Positions 38,513-47,663 of a stretch of DNA of 64,000 nucleotides are shown here, one piece after another (position 1 is the first letter of the stretch; every line of letters begins with the position of its first letter). The stretch comes from Alkalihalobacillus pseudalcaliphilus (GTDB taxonomy: Bacteria; Bacillota; Bacilli; Bacillales; Bacillaceae_D), in NCBI GenBank assembly GCA_001038565.1, contig LFJO01000010.1, positions 1 to 64,000 on the forward strand. The letters run 5' to 3'. The notes under the pieces are model-generated. The model was not told the origin of the DNA. It ran no database searches and saw only the letters and a list, made by a program, of their open reading frames with translations. A program made the translations under genes and the position numbers.

Positions 38513-39150
38513 ACGTTTTCTATACGGTGTACAAGGGTAAGTGATTGATAAGGATCGTAATAGATATACATGGTAGCAACAATCCGTGGTTTACGTTTAA
38601 AGGCAAAACGAAGTCCAAGAGCAGAGGTGATAAAAAAGGGTTTAACGACAACAGGGAGGCAGATCATAGCTTGAGTAAAGTCACGAAAAGGCCTGAATAT
38701 GACAGTTACTCAAGGGGACCAAGAGGTAACTAACTTCAAGGCACAAACTCTCGCACCTAAGTAACTTTCATACAGCGACGAGTAACGCTCTATGTTTGCA
38801 CCAACTTTCATATAAACCCGCATGGTGAAGCCAAAACCACTCCACCACCAACAAACATGAAAGCGGTGTTGGGCTTTTTGACTGGTGGAACTTCATTCAA
38901 TTGGTGCCAAGTGTTGTAGGGAAATTCATACAAAAGTTACTAATAGGTATAAGAGGTTTATATAACGGTTTTAAGGGGATTCATATTCATATGTAGACTA
39001 GGGCCATGGTTGAATGGCAGCTGGTGTTCCAAGTTAGTTTCACTTAGTTGGTGTTGAGTGTTACCGACAATTATCTCTGTTAAGAGGTAATCCATTTCGC
39101 ATTAATAAAATGTAATTTTTGGTATATTAGAATTTGTTAAGGCGAAAACA
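38513..39150. repeat. Repeat-rich gap before citZ
   Basis: About 38540-38735 is a low-complexity stretch ending in GTAACT-type repeat units related to the 52-bp tandem repeat at 46010 (AAAGTCACGAAAAGGCCTGA and GACAGTTACTC). Two repeat tails follow (38755-38772 and 38800-38812), then a CCACCACCAACAAACATGAAAG module (about 38800-38905). Frames on both strands through 38452-38733 overlap the ytwI terminator or repeats and are not accepted as genes. Confidence 0.65.
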
Positions 39151-39179
39151 TTCACAAAAATAAAAAAAATGTTTATAAT
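39151..39179 (+). promoter_or_regulatory. SigA promoter for citZ
   Basis: TTCACA (39151-39156) and a consensus TATAAT (39174-39179) are separated by 17 bases. The predicted start is near 39186, about 100 bases before the gene. Confidence 0.75.
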
Positions 39180-39231
39180 GGGATTTGGAGTTCCTTTCTA
39201 CATATTGCATTTCTGGAATTAGATTTGGAAA

Positions 39232-39245
39232 TGTAAGCATTTACT
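39232..39245 (+). promoter_or_regulatory. Candidate CcpA cre site in the citZ leader
   Basis: TGTAAGCATTTACT matches the cre consensus TGWAARCGYTWNCW at 13 of 14 positions (the central G is A). It is centred about 50 bases downstream of the predicted start, a position from which CcpA represses by roadblock. CcpA repression of citZ is known in B. subtilis. Confidence 0.65.
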
Positions 39246-39289
39246 ATATGCTTTGAGGGAAGATTTTATGGGAAAAAGGAGAGGTTATT

Positions 39290-40405
39290 GTGAGTGCAAC
39301 TCGTGGATTAGAAGGTATCGTGGCAACAACTTCAAGTGTTAGTTCAATTATTGATAGCACGTTAACGTATCAAGGTTATGAAATTGATGACCTGGCAGAA
39401 CATGCAAGTTTTGAAGAAGTTATCTTTTTACTTTGGAATGGTCGTTTGCCTAAAGAAAACGAACTGAACGAACTAAAAAGTCAATTAGCCGAGCACGCTG
39501 ACATTCCAAAAGAGGTCATTGAGCAAATGAAAAGCTATCCATTAAAGGACATTCATCCTATGGCGGCTTTAAGAACAGCAATCTCAAGCTTAGGCCTTTA
39601 TGATGAAGATGCAGATGTCATGGAAGAAGATAAAAACCGTCTTAAAGCTTTGAAAATTCAAGCAAAAATCCCAACAATCGTGACAGCGTTTTCGCGTTTA
39701 CGTGAAGGAAAAGAACCTGTTGCACCAAAGAAAGATTTGAGTGTGGCTGCGAACTTTTTATATATGCTAAAGGGAGAAGACCCGGATGAAATCTCAGTAA
39801 ATGCATTTAATAAGGCGCTTGTTCTTCACGCAGACCACGAACTAAATGCTTCAACATTTACTGCACGAGTGTGTGTAGCGACATTATCTGATGTTTATTC
39901 AGGTATTACTGCTGCTATAGGGGCGTTAAAAGGTCCATTACATGGCGGAGCAAATGAAGCAGTAATGAAAATGCTCAGCGAAATTGGTTCAGTGGAAAAT
40001 GTAGAACCATACGTACGTAAAGCGATTGAAAATAAGGAAAAAGTCATGGGATTTGGACACCGTGTCTACAAAAATGGTGACCCGCGTGCGAAACATTTAA
40101 AAGAAATGTCTAAACGCTTAACGGAAATTACTGGTGAAACAAAGTGGTATGAAATGTCGATTAAAATTGACGAAATCTTCACTTCTGAAAAAGGAATTTT
40201 ACCAAACGTTGATTTCTATTCAGCTAGTGTCTACCATAGCTTAGGTATTGATCATGACTTATTCACACCTATTTTTGCTGTAAGCCGTACATCTGGTTGG
40301 TTAGCTCATATTTTAGAGCAGTATAGCAACAATCGCCTTATTCGTCCGCGTGCAGAATATAACGGTCCGGATAAGCAGGTTTATGTTCCGTTAGAGAAAC
40401 GATAA
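39290..40405 (+). CDS. citZ: Citrate synthase
   Basis: It condenses oxaloacetate and acetyl-CoA to citrate, opening the TCA cycle. The 371-residue type II short form has the catalytic histidines in LHADHELNAST (about residues 183-193) and GPLHGGANE (about 217-225), and GHRVYKNGDPR (about 256-266). It starts at GTG 39290 after AAAAAGGAGAGG, giving the family-typical beginning ATRGLEG. It is first in the citZ-icd-mdh order, though spaced promoters and hairpins suggest partly separate transcripts. Confidence 0.96.
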   Translation: MSATRGLEGIVATTSSVSSIIDSTLTYQGYEIDDLAEHASFEEVIFLLWNGRLPKENELNELKSQLAEHADIPKEVIEQMKSYPLKDIHPMAALRTAISSLGLYDEDADVMEEDKNRLKALKIQAKIPTIVTAFSRLREGKEPVAPKKDLSVAANFLYMLKGEDPDEISVNAFNKALVLHADHELNASTFTARVCVATLSDVYSGITAAIGALKGPLHGGANEAVMKMLSEIGSVENVEPYVRKAIENKEKVMGFGHRVYKNGDPRAKHLKEMSKRLTEITGETKWYEMSIKIDEIFTSEKGILPNVDFYSASVYHSLGIDHDLFTPIFAVSRTSGWLAHILEQYSNNRLIRPRAEYNGPDKQVYVPLEKR

Positions 40406-40419
40406 GTATTAGATACGGG

Positions 40420-40439
40420 TAGGTCGTTAATTCGACCTA
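40420..40439 (+). terminator. Hairpin between citZ and icd
   Basis: TAGGTCG pairs with CGACCTA around TTAATT. There is no T run, so it may protect or process the citZ mRNA rather than terminate it. Confidence 0.4.
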
Positions 40440-40555
40440 TTCCATAACATTGTTCGATCATTATAGATATTTAGTGACAATTTTCATGTATATTTGTTAA
40501 GCTAAGAATGTGAAGATTTTATATTGCGTAATTATTTCGAGGAGGTTTATGTAAC

Positions 40556-41824
40556 ATGTCAAACGGTGAAGTAATTAAGGTAAATAATGGAGTATTAGAT
40601 GTACCAAATAACCCGATCATTCCTTTTATTGAAGGAGATGGAACAGGTCCAGATATTTGGGCAGCAGCTTCTAGAGTATTAGATGCAGCAGTTGAAAAAG
40701 CTTATAACGGTGAGAAGAAAATTGTTTGGAAAGAAATTTTAGCGGGTGAAAAGGCTTTTAATGAAACAGGAAGTTGGTTACCTGAAGAAACATTAGAAGC
40801 TATTGATAAATATATGATTGCTATTAAAGGACCATTAACGACACCAGTTGGAGGCGGAATTCGTTCATTAAACGTGGCACTTCGCCAAGAGCTTGATTTA
40901 TACGTTTGTTTACGTCCAGTACGTTATTTCCAAGGAGTACCTTCTCCTGTTAAACGTCCAGAAGATACGGACATGGTTATCTTCCGTGAAAACTCTGAAG
41001 ATATTTACGCTGGTATTGAGTATCAAGAGGGTTCTGAAGAAGTACAAAAATTAGTGAAGTTTTTACAAGAAGAATTAGGTGCTAAGAAAATTCGTTTCCC
41101 TGAAACTTCTGGTATCGGTGTAAAACCTGTATCTAAAGAAGGTACAGAGCGCTTAGTCCGTGCAACGATTCAATATGCACTTGACGAAGGCCGCAAGAGT
41201 GTAACGTTAGTTCACAAAGGAAACATCATGAAATTTACTGAAGGTGCTTTCAAGAACTGGGGTTATGAGCTTGCTGAGAAAGAATTTGGTGATCAAGTAT
41301 TCACTTGGGCCCAGTACGATAATATTGTAGAAGCTGACGGTGTAGAGGCTGCCAATAAAGCACAAGATGAAGCTTTAGCTGCTGGTAAAATTCTAGTTAA
41401 AGACTCTATTGCTGATATCTTCTTACAACAAATTTTAACTCGTCCAAAAGAGTTTGATGTTGTAGCAACAATGAACTTAAATGGAGATTACATTTCTGAT
41501 GCACTTGCTGCTCAAGTAGGTGGAATTGGTATTGCTCCAGGTGCTAATATTAACTATGTAACGGGACATGCTATTTTTGAAGCAACTCACGGTACAGCAC
41601 CTAAATATGCGGGACAAGATAAAGTAAACCCTTCTTCTGTTCTACTCTCAGGTGAATTAATGCTTCGTCACCTTGGTTGGAATGAAGCAGCAGATTTAAT
41701 TATGGGTTCTATGGATAAAACGATTGCTAGCAAAGTAGTAACATATGACTTCGCCCGCTTAATGGATGGTGCAACAGAAGTGAAATGTTCTGGATTTGCT
41801 GATGAGTTAATTAAAAACCTTTAA
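40556..41824 (+). CDS. icd: Isocitrate dehydrogenase (NADP-dependent)
   Basis: It oxidises isocitrate to 2-oxoglutarate. The 422-residue protein has the bacterial NADP-type layout: [21 protein letters not shown] (about residues 102-122) includes the substrate-binding Ser, and the NDYISDA-type metal block appears as [15 protein letters not shown] (about 305-319), followed by the adenosine-binding [16 protein letters not shown] precedes the start ATG. It is followed by a terminator and then mdh. Confidence 0.96.
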   Translation: MSNGEVIKVNNGVLDVPNNPIIPFIEGDGTGPDIWAAASRVLDAAVEKAYNGEKKIVWKEILAGEKAFNETGSWLPEETLEAIDKYMIAIKGPLTTPVGGGIRSLNVALRQELDLYVCLRPVRYFQGVPSPVKRPEDTDMVIFRENSEDIYAGIEYQEGSEEVQKLVKFLQEELGAKKIRFPETSGIGVKPVSKEGTERLVRATIQYALDEGRKSVTLVHKGNIMKFTEGAFKNWGYELAEKEFGDQVFTWAQYDNIVEADGVEAANKAQDEALAAGKILVKDSIADIFLQQILTRPKEFDVVATMNLNGDYISDALAAQVGGIGIAPGANINYVTGHAIFEATHGTAPKYAGQDKVNPSSVLLSGELMLRHLGWNEAADLIMGSMDKTIASKVVTYDFARLMDGATEVKCSGFADELIKNL

Positions 41825-41837
41825 TATTGATGACATG

Positions 41838-41872
41838 AGCGTATGTGAGTAAAATCCATACGCTTTCTTTCT
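41838..41872 (+). terminator. Terminator between icd and mdh
   Basis: AGCGTATG pairs with CATACGCT, followed by TTCTTTCT. It may be partial, since mdh starts 49 bases later. Confidence 0.65.
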
Positions 41873-41920
41873 AGGAATGATAGATTCACGTTTGAAATCA
41901 ACAATCAGGAGTGATGGAAA

Positions 41921-42865
41921 ATGGCAATTAAACGTAGAAAGATATCAGTCATTGGGGCGGGCTTTACTGGAGCAACAACGGCTCTAATGGTTGCACAAAA
42001 AGAGTTAGGGGATGTTGTGTTAGTTGATATTCCACAATTAGATGGACCGACTAAAGGTAAAGCACTAGATATGCTAGAATCAACACCTGTACAAGGCGTA
42101 GATGCTCATATTGTAGGTAGTTCTAATTACGAAGATACAAAGGATTCTGATATTGTTGTCATTACAGCTGGTATTGCTAGAAAGCCTGGAATGAGTCGTG
42201 ACGATCTTGTTAGCACTAATGCAAATATTATGAAGGCAGTTACGCGTGAAGTGGTAAACTATTCACCAAATTGTTATATCATCGTGCTGACGAATCCAGC
42301 CGATGCAATGACTTATACGGTTTATAAAGAATCTGGATTTCCTAAAAATCGTGTAATCGGTCAATCAGGTGTTTTAGATACAGCTAGATTCCGTACCTTT
42401 ATTGCTCAAGAATTAAACCTTTCTGTTGAAGATATCACAGGTTTTGTATTAGGTGGACATGGCGATGATATGGTTCCGCTTATTCGTTATTCTTTTGCAG
42501 GAGGCGTTCCTTTATCAAAACTTATTTCAGATGAGCGGTTAGAAGAAATTGTTGAACGTACTCGTAAAGGTGGAGGAGAAATCGTTGGACTTTTAGGGAA
42601 TGGTAGTGCCTATTACGCTCCGGCAGCTTCACTAACTCAAATGGTTGAGGCAATTATTAAAGATAAGAAAAGAGTACTGCCAACCATTGCTTATTTAGAA
42701 GGAGAGTATGGCTATGAGGATTTATACTTAGGTGTACCCACGATTCTAGGTGGCGATGGTATTGAAAAAATTATTGAACTAGATCTACTAGAAGACGAAA
42801 AGGCTGCATTAGATCGTTCTGTTCAATCGGTCCGACATGTCATGGAAGCTCTACCAAGTAAATAA
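41921..42865 (+). CDS. mdh: Malate dehydrogenase (LDH-like type)
   Basis: It interconverts malate and oxaloacetate with NAD. The 314-residue protein has the Rossmann motif [10 protein letters not shown] (about residues 10-19), the NAD-specifying Asp after LVD, and the catalytic [10 protein letters not shown] (about 183-192). It belongs to the LDH-like MDH class usual in Bacillus. AGGAGTG precedes the ATG. A strong terminator follows before phoP. Confidence 0.96.
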   Translation: MAIKRRKISVIGAGFTGATTALMVAQKELGDVVLVDIPQLDGPTKGKALDMLESTPVQGVDAHIVGSSNYEDTKDSDIVVITAGIARKPGMSRDDLVSTNANIMKAVTREVVNYSPNCYIIVLTNPADAMTYTVYKESGFPKNRVIGQSGVLDTARFRTFIAQELNLSVEDITGFVLGGHGDDMVPLIRYSFAGGVPLSKLISDERLEEIVERTRKGGGEIVGLLGNGSAYYAPAASLTQMVEAIIKDKKRVLPTIAYLEGEYGYEDLYLGVPTILGGDGIEKIIELDLLEDEKAALDRSVQSVRHVMEALPSK

Positions 42866-42871
42866 TAAGTG

Positions 42872-42912
42872 AAACGGTGTAAGGATGATAAACATCTTTG
42901 CATCGTTTTTTA
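42872..42912 (+). terminator. Intrinsic terminator after mdh
   Basis: AAACGGTGTAAGGATG pairs with CATCTTTGCATCGTTT (with wobbles), followed by six T. Confidence 0.87.
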
Positions 42913-42968
42913 TAAGCATTCAAAAAAAGAAGTCATTCAAAATACTTGATCAAAATGATATAACTATG

Positions 42969-42996
42969 TTAATAATCGAGCATTATTTGGTATACT
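42969..42996 (+). promoter_or_regulatory. Candidate SigA promoter for phoPR
   Basis: TTAATA (42969-42974) and TATACT (42991-42996) are 16 bases apart, with TGG immediately before the -10 box (extended -10). It lies about 75 bases before phoP. Confidence 0.55.
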
Positions 42997-43070
42997 AATG
43001 GTGAAAAATATAAAATCTATTGGGGAACCGTGAAAGATCTCATACATTGAGAAGAGCGGAGGAGACTTAT

Positions 43071-43787
43071 ATGTCACAAAGATTATTAGTAGTAGATGAT
43101 GAGGAATCAATTGCAACATTACTTCAATTTAACTTACAGCAATCAGGTTATGAAGTAGATACTGTTCATGATGGTGGAGCTGCCTTTAGGAAAGCAGAAA
43201 GTGAAAAATATGACTTAATTGTTTTAGACTTGATGCTACCGGAGATGGATGGTTTAGAGGTTTGTAAACAATTACGACAAAATAAAGTCTTTACACCTAT
43301 CTTGATGTTAACAGCCAAAGATGATGAATTTGATAAAGTTTTGGGTCTGGAGCTCGGAGCAGATGACTACATGACGAAGCCTTTTAGTCCACGTGAGGTG
43401 GTTGCAAGGGTTCGGGCAATTTTAAGAAGAGTTGCTCAACAAGCACCTGTAGAAACCGTAGAGGAAAAAGGAAATAATGGGAAAATGACGGTCGGGGAAG
43501 TCGTTATATATCCTGAAAACTATGAAGTATACTATCAAAACAAAGCCTTAGACGTTACGCCTAAGGAATTTGAACTTCTCCTCTATCTAATGAATCATAA
43601 AGGACGAGTATTAACGAGGGATCAGCTTTTAAATGCTGTTTGGAACTATGAGTTTGTTGGGGATACGAGGATTGTGGATGTACATATTAGTCATTTACGA
43701 GAGAAAATTGAACCCAATACGAAAAAACCTATTTATATTAAAACAATTAGGGGACTAGGCTATAAATTGGAGGAGCCCCAGTTATAA
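43071..43787 (+). CDS. phoP: Phosphate response regulator PhoP
   Basis: An OmpR-family response regulator of 238 residues. The receiver domain (about 1-120) has phospho-acceptor Asp53 in LDLMLPEMDG and the conserved TAKDD Lys. The C-terminal winged helix covers about 138-235. It activates or represses Pho regulon promoters during phosphate starvation. ATG 43071 lies after GCGGAGGAG at proper spacing, and the longer frame from 43020 lacks a site. Its stop overlaps the phoR start by one base. Four PhoP-type half-sites lie just downstream of the operon (45623-45661). Confidence 0.95.
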   Translation: MSQRLLVVDDEESIATLLQFNLQQSGYEVDTVHDGGAAFRKAESEKYDLIVLDLMLPEMDGLEVCKQLRQNKVFTPILMLTAKDDEFDKVLGLELGADDYMTKPFSPREVVARVRAILRRVAQQAPVETVEEKGNNGKMTVGEVVIYPENYEVYYQNKALDVTPKEFELLLYLMNHKGRVLTRDQLLNAVWNYEFVGDTRIVDVHISHLREKIEPNTKKPIYIKTIRGLGYKLEEPQL

Positions 43788-45577
43788 TGTTTAAATTAAG
43801 ATTTCGTTTGATTAGTATTGTTATGCTAACAATCTTATCCGTTTTAGCAGGCTTAGGAATCGCAATCGGTCAGTTATTTAAAGAGTTTCATTTAGATTAT
43901 ACAACAGAGAGGCTGCAGAACGATGCGGATCTAGTTTCGTATTTAATAGAAGAAGACCGCTTAATTGATCGTGATATCCAAAGCTTCACGAATGATGTAA
44001 GTCAGGAGTTAGACGTTAGAATTACGATCATTCTGATGGATGGAGAGGTAATTGGCGAATCAAGCACCGATCCTTCCTTAATGGAAAACCATCTAAAGCG
44101 TCCAGAAATTGCAGAGTTATTAGAAGGAAATACAAGTCGTGAAATCCGATATAGTGAAACGGTTGATAATGAACTGCTTTACTTAGCGGTACCAATTATG
44201 GATGGAGAAGAAATGGTCGGTATCGTAAGACTAGGGTTGCCTACTTCTGATATTCAAGAAATGAATAAGCAAATTTGGATGGTCTTGATTATTAGCTTCT
44301 CATTGGCAGCTGCTGTTATTTTCTTGGTTATTTATCGGGTAACCTCACAAATGATACGACCAATCGAAAGCGTGACTGATGTTGCAAACGAATTAGCAAA
44401 AGGTAATTTTAAAGCTAGAACGGTTGAAGGTGAGCAAGATGAAATTGGTCAGTTAACTAAATCAGTGAACGTTTTAGCAAGTAATCTTGAGCATATTACG
44501 AAGCGTCATCAGCTTCAAAAAGAACGGATGGAAACGTTAATTGAGAATATGGGTAGCGGTTTAATTTTAATTAACATGCGTGGAGACATTTCACTTATTA
44601 ATAAAACATGCCGTGATATCTTCAATGAAAATACAGATAAATGGGATCATCAGCTGTACCATGATGTGATTGAAAATAAAGAAATTACGCAATTAATTCA
44701 ATCGGTATTTATGTCAGAAGAAAAGGTTCAAAAGCAGCTTACATTTGAGGAGCATTTTGAATTGAAATACTACGATGTACATGGAGCCCCTGTTATTAGT
44801 CATAATGGAAGTTTTAAGGGTGTGGCCATCGTCATGCATGATATTACCGAATTGAAAAAGCTAGAGCAGGTTCGTAAGGATTTTGTTGCCAATGTATCAC
44901 ATGAATTAAAAACACCTGTAACTTCAATTAAGGGCTTTAGCGAAACGTTGTTAGACGGAGCGATGTATGATGAACAGTTTCGTGAGAAGTTCCTTCGTAT
45001 CATTTTAAAAGAAAGTGAAAGATTACAGGGATTAATCCATGACCTGTTAGAGCTTTCAAAAATTGAACAGCAATTTTTCCGCTTAAATTTGTCTAGAATA
45101 AAGTTAGCAGAAGCAGTTGAAGAAGCTATGACGCTTTTGAAGGATAAAAGTGAAGAAAAATCGATAGAACTCCATTTACGTGTAACGGGAGATACAGTTG
45201 TTGATGGTGATTTCCAAAGAATAAAACAAATTGCGATCAATTTAATTAACAACGCCATTACCTACACGCCTGAACATGGAAGAATTGATGTGCTGGTAAA
45301 AGAAGAGCGAGATCAAGTCGTCTGGTCTGTCTCTGATACAGGAATTGGGATTACCGAACAAGAGCTTCACCGTATTTTTGAACGTTTTTACCGAGTGGAT
45401 AGAGCAAGAAGTCGCAATTCGGGAGGGACTGGTTTAGGTTTAGCGATTGTGAAACACCTTGTTGAGGCACATCATGCAAAGATTGATGTGAAAAGTAAGG
45501 TGGGTGAAGGTACTACATTTACTCTAATTTTTGCGAAGAAGCAAAAAGAGGAATGGCAGCGTATTTTAGAAGAATAG
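43787..45577 (+). CDS. phoR: Phosphate sensor histidine kinase PhoR
   Basis: A membrane sensor kinase of 596 residues, partner of PhoP. Two membrane helices (about residues 8-28 and 163-185) flank an extracytoplasmic PAS-like domain. HAMP (about 187-240), PAS (about 250-360), a HisKA domain with the phospho-acceptor in NVSHELKTP (about 368-376), and an HATPase domain with NLINNAITYTP, DTGIGI and GGTGLGLAI follow. It overlaps phoP by one base. A terminator follows. Confidence 0.95.
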   Translation: MFKLRFRLISIVMLTILSVLAGLGIAIGQLFKEFHLDYTTERLQNDADLVSYLIEEDRLIDRDIQSFTNDVSQELDVRITIILMDGEVIGESSTDPSLMENHLKRPEIAELLEGNTSREIRYSETVDNELLYLAVPIMDGEEMVGIVRLGLPTSDIQEMNKQIWMVLIISFSLAAAVIFLVIYRVTSQMIRPIESVTDVANELAKGNFKARTVEGEQDEIGQLTKSVNVLASNLEHITKRHQLQKERMETLIENMGSGLILINMRGDISLINKTCRDIFNENTDKWDHQLYHDVIENKEITQLIQSVFMSEEKVQKQLTFEEHFELKYYDVHGAPVISHNGSFKGVAIVMHDITELKKLEQVRKDFVANVSHELKTPVTSIKGFSETLLDGAMYDEQFREKFLRIILKESERLQGLIHDLLELSKIEQQFFRLNLSRIKLAEAVEEAMTLLKDKSEEKSIELHLRVTGDTVVDGDFQRIKQIAINLINNAITYTPEHGRIDVLVKEERDQVVWSVSDTGIGITEQELHRIFERFYRVDRARSRNSGGTGLGLAIVKHLVEAHHAKIDVKSKVGEGTTFTLIFAKKQKEEWQRILEE

Positions 45578-45588
45578 AGGGAGAAAAG

Positions 45589-45617
45589 CTATCTTTCGGC
45601 AATGGAAGATAGTTTTT
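45589..45617 (+). terminator. Intrinsic terminator after phoR
   Basis: CTATCTTTC pairs with GGAAGATAG (one wobble) around GGCAAT, followed by five T and a T-rich stretch. Confidence 0.88.
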
Positions 45618-45622
45618 CTTCT

Positions 45623-45676
45623 TTTACAAATGTTTTACATTGGCTTTATGTTTAGTTAACTTACGGGAGCTATACT
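45623..45676 (+). promoter_or_regulatory. Pho-box array and -10 box of a predicted PhoP-dependent promoter
   Basis: Four hexamers, TTTACA (45623), TTTACA (45634), TTTATG (45645) and TTAACT (45656), start exactly 11 bases apart. This is the PhoP~P binding arrangement of direct TTWACA repeats. A -10 box TATACT (45671-45676) follows ten bases after the last repeat, and no good -35 box is present, as expected for an activated promoter. It is oriented away from phoR into a gap with no protein gene. Confidence 0.7.
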
Positions 45677-45682
45677 GATATA

Positions 45683-45792
45683 GAACGGTTCCCCTCAATG
45701 TTCGAATGATGGAAATGATTTCTTTCATCGCATTGAATTCCCTTTTTGACTATCCGCAGGTTAGTAATACTGATCTGTGGATGGTCTTTTTT
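45683..45792 (+). ncRNA. Predicted PhoP-controlled small RNA, about 110 nt
   Basis: A transcript from the Pho-box promoter would start near 45683 and end at the terminator at 45752-45792. The 5' part folds: TCAATG and CATTGA close a stem that contains GATGGAAA against TTTCATC. No convincing coding frame with a ribosome-binding site is present; an ATG frame at 45706 has none and runs through the terminator. This is inference from promoter, fold and terminator; no known RNA family was recognised. Confidence 0.5.
45752..45792 (+). terminator. Orphan intrinsic terminator downstream of the Pho-box promoter
   Basis: ATCCGCAG pairs with CTGTGGAT (one wobble), with an inner AGT/ACT extension, followed by GGTC and six T. 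It follows no annotated gene; phoR has its own terminator 150 bases earlier. Confidence 0.85.
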
Positions 45793-46009
45793 GTGTGGAA
45801 GTTAGTTAGGGGCGATAGTTTGTGCCGTGAAGTTAGCTCGTCATCCATCTCGCGATAAATGAACTTAGCAGGAAAGTGCTCCCTGTTTGTTCAGGTCGAC
45901 TCCTGTTGGTGATCGAGTTGTAAACGTGCCAACAGTTTGAACAGTTGCCACTACTTTCACCATCTTAACCATTCATAAAAGTTTGTGCAGATACTGACAT
46001 CAAACCTTG

Positions 46010-46184
46010 GAGTAACTACACGAAAAAGGCTGAGTGTGACTGTTACTTGAAGGGAGAAGGTGAGTAACTACACGAAAAAGGCCGAACGAGACAGTTACTC
46101 GAATGAAGAAGGTGAGTAACTACAAGAAGAGGCGGTTAATGTGCAGTTACGGAGGCCAAACCTTGGAGTATCTGCACAAAGGCC
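46010..46184 (+). repeat. 52-bp tandem repeat, three units plus a partial
   Basis: Units start at 46010, 46062, 46114 and (partial) 46166, each with GAGTAACTACACGAAAAAGG or a variant, and each 52 bases long. A decayed unit precedes at about 45985. Within a unit GTAACT and AGTTAC are inverted. A related unit is at about 38668-38735. It is not a CRISPR array: units are homologous throughout, with no unique spacers. Confidence 0.8.
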
Positions 46185-46257
46185 ACTCTTCATGGATAGT
46201 GACGACTTCTTAACCTGTGGATATGTTTATAACTAGTCCTCTCCGAATATATAAGTA

Positions 46258-46510
46258 GGGTTTCAATCTTTAACTGATGGCTCTTCATTCATAAAACGGT
46301 TTTGAGGATTCTCATACTTTGCCGTAGCCCCGCCACTTTTTAGGAATGAGCTCGCAAGAGCTTTCCTAAAAAGATTCAGTGCACCACACAATCAGCCACC
46401 ACCAACCAAAAAAATGTGTAGTATTCCATCAGAATTAGTATCCAAAACAAAGACCGAAAGGTCAAGTTATCTCGAGAAATGAGCGCCGCCCAAGTAACTT
46501 TCATAAAAAA
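46258..46510 (+). repeat. Composite intergenic repeat, copy D (lacks the nested palindrome)
   Basis: It contains ATCTTTAACTGATGGC, the AAACGGTTTTGAGGATTCTC block with hairpin (46336-46373), the linker ATCAGAATTAGTATCCAAAA directly joined to CAAAGACCGAAAGGTCAAG, and the tail CGCCCAAGTAACTTTCATA. In copies A and B the 132-bp palindrome lies at that join. The other parts of the 45793-46661 gap hold the 52-bp repeat and nothing recognisable. Confidence 0.85.
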
Positions 46511-46661
46511 TTTATCGGAAAATCCAATGAAAAAAATGAGGGAATCCCGCTTTTATATGTGATACGATAAGAAGTAGTGAAATTTTATGTAAATGGATTG
46601 AAACCTTTTGCATAATTATCTCGTATATAGAAAGTGAGAAATAGAGGGAGGGGAATTAAGA

Positions 46662-47663
46662 ATGACAGTGAAACAATTAGTAATTGGCTTCTTTTCACTG
46701 ATTGTTGTAGCGGTGCTTGGTCTATTTTTAGTCACAGGTTGGTACATAGTAGACGAATCAGAACAAGCAGCTGTAATAACATTTGGTAAAGTGGAAGAAA
46801 CCGTCGTAGAGCCGGGATTAAAATTTAAGTTGCCATGGCCGATTCAACGTGTAGAAATATTATCGCGTGGTACGTATAACCTTCAAGTAGGGTACCAAGA
46901 AGAAGGTGGAGAAGTAGTAGAATTTACAAATGAAGCAAAGATGATAACGGGGGATGAATTTATCGTTTTTGCCGATTTAGCTGTTCAATGGAGAATTAGT
47001 GATCCTGAGCAATTCCTTTTTAGTACGAAAGAACCTGAAACCGTTCTATATAACGCGGCATCTGCTTCTTTAAGAGGGGTTATTGGTAGCTCGAATATCG
47101 ATGATGCATTAACCGATCAAAGACCAGAAATTGAAGCAAGAGTTTTTGATACACTTGTGGAGTTAGTTGATATTTATCAAATAGGAATAAGTATTCAAGA
47201 TGTAAAGCTTCAAGATGTTGAACTCCCTACACAGGAAGTACGTCGTGCATTTACAGAAGTAACCGATGCTCGTGAGGAGCGATTAACAAAAATTAATGAA
47301 GCTAGAAAATATGAGAATCAAAAAATGAATGAAGCAGAAGGGGAAAAGGATGCGATTATTTCCCGTGCAGAAGGTCAAAAAACTGAGCGAGTTCAACGTG
47401 CTCGAGGTGATGTTGCACAATTTGATGCTTTATATACAGAATATCAGGTTAATCCAAATGTAACGAGACAACGTCTATTGTTAGAAACACTAGAGCAAGT
47501 ATTACCAAATACAGATATTTATATTATGGACAGTAATAATGATACGATTAACTATTTACCAATTCGTCCTCTTGATGGTGGAAATAGCTCGAGTTCATCA
47601 AACCCACCTCCATTAAATAATGATAACAACCAAGGAGAAGGAGGGGAAAATAGCGATGAGTGA
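46662..47663 (+). CDS. hflK: HflK-like SPFH/prohibitin membrane protein
   Basis: A 333-residue protein with one N-terminal membrane helix (about residues 7-27), an SPFH/Band 7 domain (about 30-215), a charged coiled coil (about 205-265) and a low-complexity Ser/Asn/Gly/Asp tail. HflK and HflC form a membrane cage around the FtsH protease and modulate it. The start ATG has GAGGGAGGGG upstream. It overlaps hflC by eight bases. These genes are not part of this locus in B. subtilis. Confidence 0.9.
   Translation: MTVKQLVIGFFSLIVVAVLGLFLVTGWYIVDESEQAAVITFGKVEETVVEPGLKFKLPWPIQRVEILSRGTYNLQVGYQEEGGEVVEFTNEAKMITGDEFIVFADLAVQWRISDPEQFLFSTKEPETVLYNAASASLRGVIGSSNIDDALTDQRPEIEARVFDTLVELVDIYQIGISIQDVKLQDVELPTQEVRRAFTEVTDAREERLTKINEARKYENQKMNEAEGEKDAIISRAEGQKTERVQRARGDVAQFDALYTEYQVNPNVTRQRLLLETLEQVLPNTDIYIMDSNNDTINYLPIRPLDGGNSSSSSNPPPLNNDNNQGEGGENSDE

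Noticed and set aside
38452-38733. Frames on both strands just after ytwI, one with a protein-like hydrophobic stretch
   Set aside because: The minus-strand frame passes through the ytwI terminator and the plus-strand frame ends in the GTAACT repeat; neither has a ribosome-binding site. I treat the stretch as repeat-derived.
44800-45258. 152-codon minus-strand frame
   Set aside because: It is antisense to the kinase domain of phoR, without a ribosome-binding site or family match.
45706-45857. Short ATG frame inside the predicted Pho-controlled RNA
   Set aside because: It has no ribosome-binding site and reads through the intrinsic terminator, so a non-coding RNA fits better.
46010-46184. 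Possible CRISPR array
   Set aside because: The 52-bp units are similar over their whole length, there are no unique spacers, and no cas genes are present.
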